Shown here: positions 12,253 through 16,616 of the stretch, one piece after another | How positions within the stretch are numbered: position 1 is the first letter of the stretch | Layout of the letters: every line of letters starts with the position of its first letter | Assembly: GCA_009774175.1 (NCBI GenBank) | Contig: VSNG01000022.1 | Span: 47,615-64,230, forward strand | Origin: Lachnospiraceae bacterium | Lineage (GTDB): Bacteria; Bacillota; Clostridia; Lachnospirales; Lachnospiraceae | DNA: 16,616 bases | Direction: 5' to 3' | Notes under the pieces: generated by a model | Database searches by the model: none | Told to the model about the DNA's origin: nothing | What the model saw: the letters and a program-made list of their open reading frames with translations, nothing else | Position numbers and translations under genes: made by a program

Positions 12253-14116
12253 ACTGCTTCTCCCGAAAAAAGCCGTATATCTGTCTGGCGATGTGTTCGG
12301 GTATCTCCTGCACCTCGCAAAGCTTCTCCACGGACGCTTCCCTGATTTCATTGATGGAGCCGAAATGCCGCATCAGCGCCTTTCTTCTTGCCGGCCCAAC
12401 ACCGGGAATCTCATCAAGCACCGACTTCACCTGCGCTTTGGAGCGCAGTGACCGGTGATACTCAATAGCAAAGCGATGCGCCTCATCCTGAATTCTTGTC
12501 ACCAGTTTAAAGCCCTCCGACCTGGTGTCAATGGGTATCTCCACGTTCTGGTAATACAGCCCCCTTGTGCGGTGATTGTCGTCCTTAACCATTCCGCAGA
12601 CCGGAATATCCAGATGCAGTTCCTCCAATACCTGGAGCGCAATATTTACCTGCCCCTTACCACCGTCCATCAACAGCAGGTTCGGGAATTTCGTAAAGCT
12701 TCCAAACTCGTAATCCATTTGTCTGCGGTCCAGTTCTTCCTTTTCCTCCATACCATGAAGAAACCGTCTGGTAAGCACCTCCCGCATGCAGGCATAATCG
12801 TCGGGGCCGGATACAGACTGAATTCGAAACTTGCGGTAATCGCTGCGCTTTGCCTTGCCCTTCTCGAAAACCACCATGGAACCTACGTTGGCAAATCCGC
12901 TGATATTGGATATATCAAAGGCTTCCATACGGCTCACATCCTCTAATCCCAGAAGCGCCGCAATCTCCTTCATCGCACCGATGGTTCTGCCTTCCTCCCT
13001 GCGGATACGCTCTTTATCCTGACTTAAGATAAGCGCCGCATTCTGGGCCGCAAGTTCCACCAGCTTTTCCTTTGCTCCCTTTTTTGGCACGCGTATGTAA
13101 ACCCTGCCGCCCTTTCTTGCGGAAAGCCACTTCTCCAGAATCTCTATATCCGCAATCTCCTCCTGCAGCATCAGTTCCTTCGGAATGTAAGGCGTACCCG
13201 CATAAAACTGTTTTACAAAATCAAGGAGGATCTGCGCGCTGTCGCAGTCCTCCACATGGGTCATATAGAAATGTTCCCTGCCGATCAGTTTCCCGTCGCG
13301 AACAAAAAACACCTGTACCACAGCGTCGTGTTCCTCTCCCGACATGGCAATGATGTCCTTATCTTCACCGTTGGAATCTGTAATTTTCTGCTTCTGCGCC
13401 ACACTCTTTACGCTGTTAAAAAGATCCCGGTATCCAGCCGCCTCCTCATATTCCATGTTTTCTGATGCTTCCGTCATTTTTCGTTCCAGTTCCCGAAGCA
13501 TGGGCCTGTAATTTCCATTCAGGAAATCCAACGCCTGATCAATCCGCGCACGATATTCTTCTTTGCTGATATAGCCCTGGCAGGGCGCCGCGCACTGTTT
13601 GATATGGTAGTTGAGACAGGGCCTTTCCAGACCGATATCCCGCGGCAGCTTTCGGTTACAGGTTTTGAGCTGATAAAGCTTATTCATCAGGTCAACCGTA
13701 TCCTTTACCGCTCCCGCGGAGGTATAGGGGCCGAAATATTTGGACTTATCCTTCTTCATTTCACGGGAGATGAGAATACGCGGATATTCCTCTCCCATTG
13801 TCACCTTAATATAAGGATACGTCTTGTCGTCCTTAAGCATGGTATTGTATTTCGGACTGTATTCCTTAATCAGGTTATTCTCCAGAACCAGCGCTTCCAG
13901 CTCTGAATCTGTAACAATATAATCAAAACGTGCAATCTGCTGCACCATTCTGTCAATCTGCGGCCCGCGCCCTACGATTTTCCGAAAATAGGAACGCACC
14001 CGGTTGTGCAGATTCACCGCCTTACCCACATAGATAATCGTGTCGCTGCTGTCATGCATCATATACACACCGGGCGAATTCGGCAGCTTCTTTAATTCCT
14101 CGTCAACATTGAACAT
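12251..14116 (-). CDS. uvrC: Excinuclease ABC subunit UvrC
   Basis: This 621-residue protein is the nuclease of UvrABC nucleotide excision repair. It joins UvrB at a damaged site and cuts on both sides. The N-terminal GIY-YIG domain (about residues 14-92) has PGVYMMH, IIYVGKAVNLHNRVRSYF and ELEALVLENNLIK with the conserved Glu. Four cysteines follow (CNRKLP, CLNYHIKQCAAPC) in a spacing like the iron-sulphur cysteines of E. coli UvrC. The UVR motif that binds UvrB is near MTEASENMEYEEAAGYRD. The RNase H-like 5' nuclease domain has EAFDISNISG and LLLMDGGKGQ. The C-terminus is a helix-hairpin-helix pair (IPGVGPARRKALMRHFG). Length is normal and no key motif is missing. It starts 6 nt after the ftsH stop, and its ribosome binding site GAAGGA overlaps that stop, so translation is probably coupled. 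Confidence 0.96.
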   Translation of the reverse strand: MFNVDEELKKLPNSPGVYMMHDSSDTIIYVGKAVNLHNRVRSYFRKIVGRGPQIDRMVQQIARFDYIVTDSELEALVLENNLIKEYSPKYNTMLKDDKTYPYIKVTMGEEYPRILISREMKKDKSKYFGPYTSAGAVKDTVDLMNKLYQLKTCNRKLPRDIGLERPCLNYHIKQCAAPCQGYISKEEYRARIDQALDFLNGNYRPMLRELERKMTEASENMEYEEAAGYRDLFNSVKSVAQKQKITDSNGEDKDIIAMSGEEHDAVVQVFFVRDGKLIGREHFYMTHVEDCDSAQILLDFVKQFYAGTPYIPKELMLQEEIADIEILEKWLSARKGGRVYIRVPKKGAKEKLVELAAQNAALILSQDKERIRREEGRTIGAMKEIAALLGLEDVSRMEAFDISNISGFANVGSMVVFEKGKAKRSDYRKFRIQSVSGPDDYACMREVLTRRFLHGMEEKEELDRRQMDYEFGSFTKFPNLLLMDGGKGQVNIALQVLEELHLDIPVCGMVKDDNHRTRGLYYQNVEIPIDTRSEGFKLVTRIQDEAHRFAIEYHRSLRSKAQVKSVLDEIPGVGPARRKALMRHFGSINEIREASVEKLCEVQEIPEHIARQIYGFFREKQ

Positions 14117-14122
14117 GTGTCT

Positions 14123-16393
14123 TTATCCTTCATTCCCTCGGTTCTGCGAATCCGGCGCCTGGGAAAACAATCCTCTGTTCACAGGCTGTTCCTGCTGCTT
14201 CTGCAATTCCGCGGGATTCTGCGGCGCCCCTGTCGGCCCCTGTGGATCGGACGGCCGCGGCGCTCCTGCCGCTCCCTGTGGATTGGACGGTTGCTGCATC
14301 CGTGTCGACCCCTGTGGATTGGACGGTTGCTGCATCCGTGTCGACTCCTGTGGATTGGACGGCTGCGGCGTCTCCGCCGTCTCCTTTTTCTCCTCTTCTA
14401 CCGGCTCCGGAATGCCTTTCTCCTTACGGTAAATTTTCATAAATTCCTTACCCGTAATGGTTTCCTTCTCGATCAGGTGCGCCGCCAGCTTATCCATAAT
14501 CTCTCTGTTTTCTTTCAGAAGCTTTTTCGCCTTCTTATAGCTTTCATGCAGCAGCTTCATCACTTCGGAATCAATATCTGCCGCCGTCACGTCGGAACAG
14601 GTCAGGGAGGCCCTGCCGTCCAGATACTGGCTCTCCACCGTGGCAAGTCCCATCAGACCGAACTTTTTGCTCATACCGAAACGGGTAATCATATTCCGGG
14701 CAATGCTCGTAGCCTGCTCAATATCGTTGGCCGCGCCTGTGGTAACAGTGTCAAAAACAATCTCCTCCGCCGCCCGGCCGCCTAACAGACTCACCAGCCT
14801 GTCGCGAAGCTCCGCCTCTGTATCCAGATACTTTTCCTCCTCCGGCACATGCATCACGTAACCCAGCGCTCCCATGGTTCGGGGCACAATGGTAATCTTC
14901 TGCACCGGTTCGGAATTTTTCTGTAACGCGCTCACCAGCGCATGGCCGACCTCGTGGTAGGAAACGATCTTGCGTTCTTCCTTGCTCATGACGCGGTCCT
15001 TTTTCTCCTTACCCACAAGCACCTGCTCCACCGCGTCAAAAAGATCCTTCTGGCTCACATACTCTCTGCCCATTTTTACAGCGTTGATCGCCGCCTCGTT
15101 GATCATATTCGCCAGATCAGAACCCACCGCCCCTGATGTAGCAAGCGCAATCTCATTTAAATCCACCGAATCATCCATCAGCACATCCTTCGAGTGCACT
15201 TTCAGGATTTCCACACGTCCCTTAAGATCCGGTTTATCTACGATAATCCGCCTGTCAAAACGGCCCGGACGAAGCAGCGCCTTATCCAGAATTTCCGGCC
15301 TGTTGGTCGCCGCCAGAATGATAATCCCCTTTTTCCCGTCAAATCCATCCATCTCGGAAAGAAGCTGGTTCAATGTCTGCTCCCGCTCCTCGTTACCGCC
15401 GCCGTATTTGGAATCACGGCTTCTGCCAATGGCGTCAATCTCATCAATAAATACGATACAGGGAGCGTTCTTCTCCGCCTCCTTGAAAAGATCGCGGACA
15501 CGGGATGCGCCCACGCCCACATACAGTTCAATAAAATCGGAACCGGAAAGGGAAAAGAAAGGCACATGCGCTTCCCCTGCCACCGCCTTTGCCAGAAGCG
15601 TCTTACCTGTACCGGGAGGCCCCACTAAAAGCGCGCCCTTGGGAAGCCTTGCGCCGATTTTGGAGTACTTTCCCGGATTGTGGAGAAAATCCACCACCTC
15701 AACCAGAGACTCCTTCGCCTCATCCTCTCCGGCCACATCTTTAAAGGTAATTCCCGTCTCCTTCTGTACATACGCCTTGGCCGTGCTCTTTCCCACACCC
15801 ATGGGACCGCCTTTTCCGCCCATGCGCCTAAAAAGCAGGCTTAAAAGACCCCACATCAAAAGAACGGGAAGAATATAATACAGAAGGATCGTCATGATCA
15901 TGCTTGAGCTGTCGGAAACTTCCTTTGTCATCTCCACATTATGCTCAAGAAGTCTGGCCGCCAGCGTATCGTCGTCCTCCATTTTACCCGTATAATAGGT
16001 ACTCACACCCATGCCGTAGGCATAGAGAAACGCGGATTCCTTCTGCTGGGTTTTAGGGTAAATCGTGATTCGGTCAGAACCAACCTCAACGTTTTTTACC
16101 TTATCTTCCTCCACCATTTTCACAAACTCATTATAGGTGATCTCCTGATTGGTGGCTCCCGTCATCATCTTCATGAAAAAGCTGACAAAAAGAAGCGTAA
16201 CCAACGCCGCAATTACAAGCATAATCAGACTCTGCTTCCGGGGATCGCCGTTTCCTCCGGGGCCTCCCGGGCCTCCGTTATTTCCGGGACCGCCTGGGCC
16301 TCCCGGACCACCGTTTCCTCCGGGGCCTCCCGGACCGGGGGCCCCGCCGTTTTCATATTGATTTACATTGTCTGCTTTATCTACATTTGCCAT
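14123..16393 (-). CDS. ftsH: ATP-dependent zinc metalloprotease FtsH with Gly-Pro and Pro-Gln repeat tails
   Basis: This 756-residue membrane AAA+ protease degrades misfolded membrane proteins and short-lived regulators. The N-terminus to about residue 52 is Gly-Pro-rich (GGPGGPGGPG). Membrane helix 1 is at about 55-77, an extracytoplasmic loop runs to about 160, and helix 2 is at about 163-187. The AAA module has Walker A GPPGTGKT at 258-265, Walker B IVFIDEIDA and the second region of homology ATNRPEILDKALLRPGRFDRR-type segment. The protease site is HEVGH at 480-484 (usually HEAGH), with GAANDIEQAT supplying the third zinc-ligand Asp. The last 80 or so residues include four 12-residue repeats such as PSNPQGSTRMQQ. 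The family is more often 600-700 residues. ATG 16393 (MANVDK) has AGAGAGG 11 nt upstream. ATG 16438 is an alternative with a poorer ribosome binding site. uvrC follows after 6 nt. Confidence 0.95.
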   Translation of the reverse strand: MANVDKADNVNQYENGGAPGPGGPGGNGGPGGPGGPGNNGGPGGPGGNGDPRKQSLIMLVIAALVTLLFVSFFMKMMTGATNQEITYNEFVKMVEEDKVKNVEVGSDRITIYPKTQQKESAFLYAYGMGVSTYYTGKMEDDDTLAARLLEHNVEMTKEVSDSSSMIMTILLYYILPVLLMWGLLSLLFRRMGGKGGPMGVGKSTAKAYVQKETGITFKDVAGEDEAKESLVEVVDFLHNPGKYSKIGARLPKGALLVGPPGTGKTLLAKAVAGEAHVPFFSLSGSDFIELYVGVGASRVRDLFKEAEKNAPCIVFIDEIDAIGRSRDSKYGGGNEEREQTLNQLLSEMDGFDGKKGIIILAATNRPEILDKALLRPGRFDRRIIVDKPDLKGRVEILKVHSKDVLMDDSVDLNEIALATSGAVGSDLANMINEAAINAVKMGREYVSQKDLFDAVEQVLVGKEKKDRVMSKEERKIVSYHEVGHALVSALQKNSEPVQKITIVPRTMGALGYVMHVPEEEKYLDTEAELRDRLVSLLGGRAAEEIVFDTVTTGAANDIEQATSIARNMITRFGMSKKFGLMGLATVESQYLDGRASLTCSDVTAADIDSEVMKLLHESYKKAKKLLKENREIMDKLAAHLIEKETITGKEFMKIYRKEKGIPEPVEEEKKETAETPQPSNPQESTRMQQPSNPQGSTRMQQPSNPQGAAGAPRPSDPQGPTGAPQNPAELQKQQEQPVNRGLFSQAPDSQNRGNEG
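14245..14388. repeat. 36-bp tandem repeat encoding the FtsH C-terminal 12-residue repeats
   Basis: The segment beginning GATYGGACGG recurs at 14245, 14281, 14317 and 14353, an exact 36-bp period, so the reading frame is kept. The middle copies are almost identical (GGTTGCTGCATCCGTGTCGA), while the outer copies have diverged. The protein reads PSNPQ-STRMQQ or close variants. Copy number is likely to vary between strains. Confidence 0.85.
16252..16350. repeat. GC-rich imperfect repeat encoding the FtsH N-terminal Gly-Pro tract
   Basis: Repeated CCTCCGGGGCCTCC-like and CCTCCCGGGCC-like units encode GGPGGPGGPG, broken by Asn residues (GGNGG, GNNGG). The tract lies before the first membrane helix and so on the cytoplasmic side by the usual FtsH topology. 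Confidence 0.75.
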
Positions 16394-16472
16394 AGAATCG
16401 GCATCCTCTCTTTCTGCTGTTATATACTCCAATATCATACACTCGCAAATTCGCGCTAACGCGCTACTTATA

Positions 16473-16501
16473 ACTATATAGTAGGAAAAAATAGAAATCA
16501 A
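16473..16501 (-). promoter_or_regulatory. Sigma-A-type promoter of the ftsH-uvrC transcript
   Basis: On the minus strand TTGATT (16496-16501) and TATAGT (16473-16478) are exactly 17 nt apart. Transcription would start near 16466, so the mRNA would open with the small GC hairpin around 16452-16464 and reach the FtsH start after about 70 nt. Confidence 0.6.
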
Positions 16502-16539
16502 TGAGAATTTTGTGAATTTCTGTACATATCTCTTAAAGT

Positions 16540-16568
16540 ATTATAAAGTTTTTCCCTTTTTTTCTCTA
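16540..16568 (-). promoter_or_regulatory. Possible second, upstream ftsH promoter
   Basis: A perfect TATAAT on the minus strand (16540-16545) has TAGAGA (16563-16568) 17 nt upstream, a 4-of-6 match to the -35 consensus. The surroundings are strongly AT-rich, which makes chance matches likely. The rest of 16502-16616 shows no gene. Confidence 0.4.
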
Positions 16569-16616
16569 ATTTTCTTTTTTAGTATAGATTTTACGGAGAA
16601 TTTTTCTAATAATATT

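Noticed and set aside
16394..16501. FtsH start upstream of 16438
   Set aside because: The open frame continues into the predicted promoter and GC hairpin, with no ribosome binding site. ATG 16393 is best supported and 16438 is kept only as an alternative.

Overview
The window looks like a chromosomal segment of a Gram-positive anaerobe of the Clostridia, most likely a Lachnospiraceae member. The basis is gene content and order (ftsH-uvrC-hprK-glk-murB-rapZ-whiA-HPr-like, all on the minus strand), strong AGGAGG-type ribosome binding sites, sigma-A-type promoters, and protein sequences of clostridial character. No tRNA, rRNA, transposase, phage gene or CRISPR array is visible.

Left part (1-4310): a truncated minus-strand gene for an exported acidic protein (1-223) lies back to back with a plus-strand 7TM-DISM sensor histidine kinase (267-2273). 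A 427-nt regulatory gap with hairpins and a good promoter follows, then a plus-strand sodium:amino-acid (AGCS) symporter (2701-4209). A bidirectional intrinsic terminator (4280-4310) separates the symporter from the convergent minus-strand block.

Right part (4360-16393, all minus strand, read right to left): ftsH (membrane protease) and uvrC (excision repair) are 6 nt apart and end at an intrinsic terminator. Then come hprK (HPr/Crh kinase-phosphorylase), a ROK glucokinase, murB (peptidoglycan precursor synthesis), rapZ (nucleotide-binding RNase-adaptor family), whiA (DNA-binding division/sporulation family), an HPr/Crh-like protein with Glu at position 15, and a YegS/DagK-type lipid kinase. 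Class II fructose-bisphosphate aldolase is last and has its own promoter. The block joins sugar-flux sensing (HprK, Ser46 HPr-like protein, glucokinase, aldolase) to wall, membrane and division functions. A yvcK-type gene, found next to rapZ and whiA in Bacillus, is absent.

The least ordinary content is in the gaps of the minus-strand block. Five of them hold hairpin-rich sequence: a compact multi-helix element before hprK, a 66-67 bp repeat in 2.5 copies before murB, a related short hairpin before rapZ, an 82-bp-period duplication before dagK, and GC-rich imperfect repeats after dagK. Several long open frames run through these elements in frame with the next gene. I treat those as read-through and place gene starts at the internal ATG, which in most cases has a clear ribosome binding site (murB and ftsH are weaker). 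Two protein-level oddities are a RapZ P-loop with Arg where Ser/Thr is usual, and FtsH tails made of Gly-Pro and 12-residue Pro/Gln repeats.
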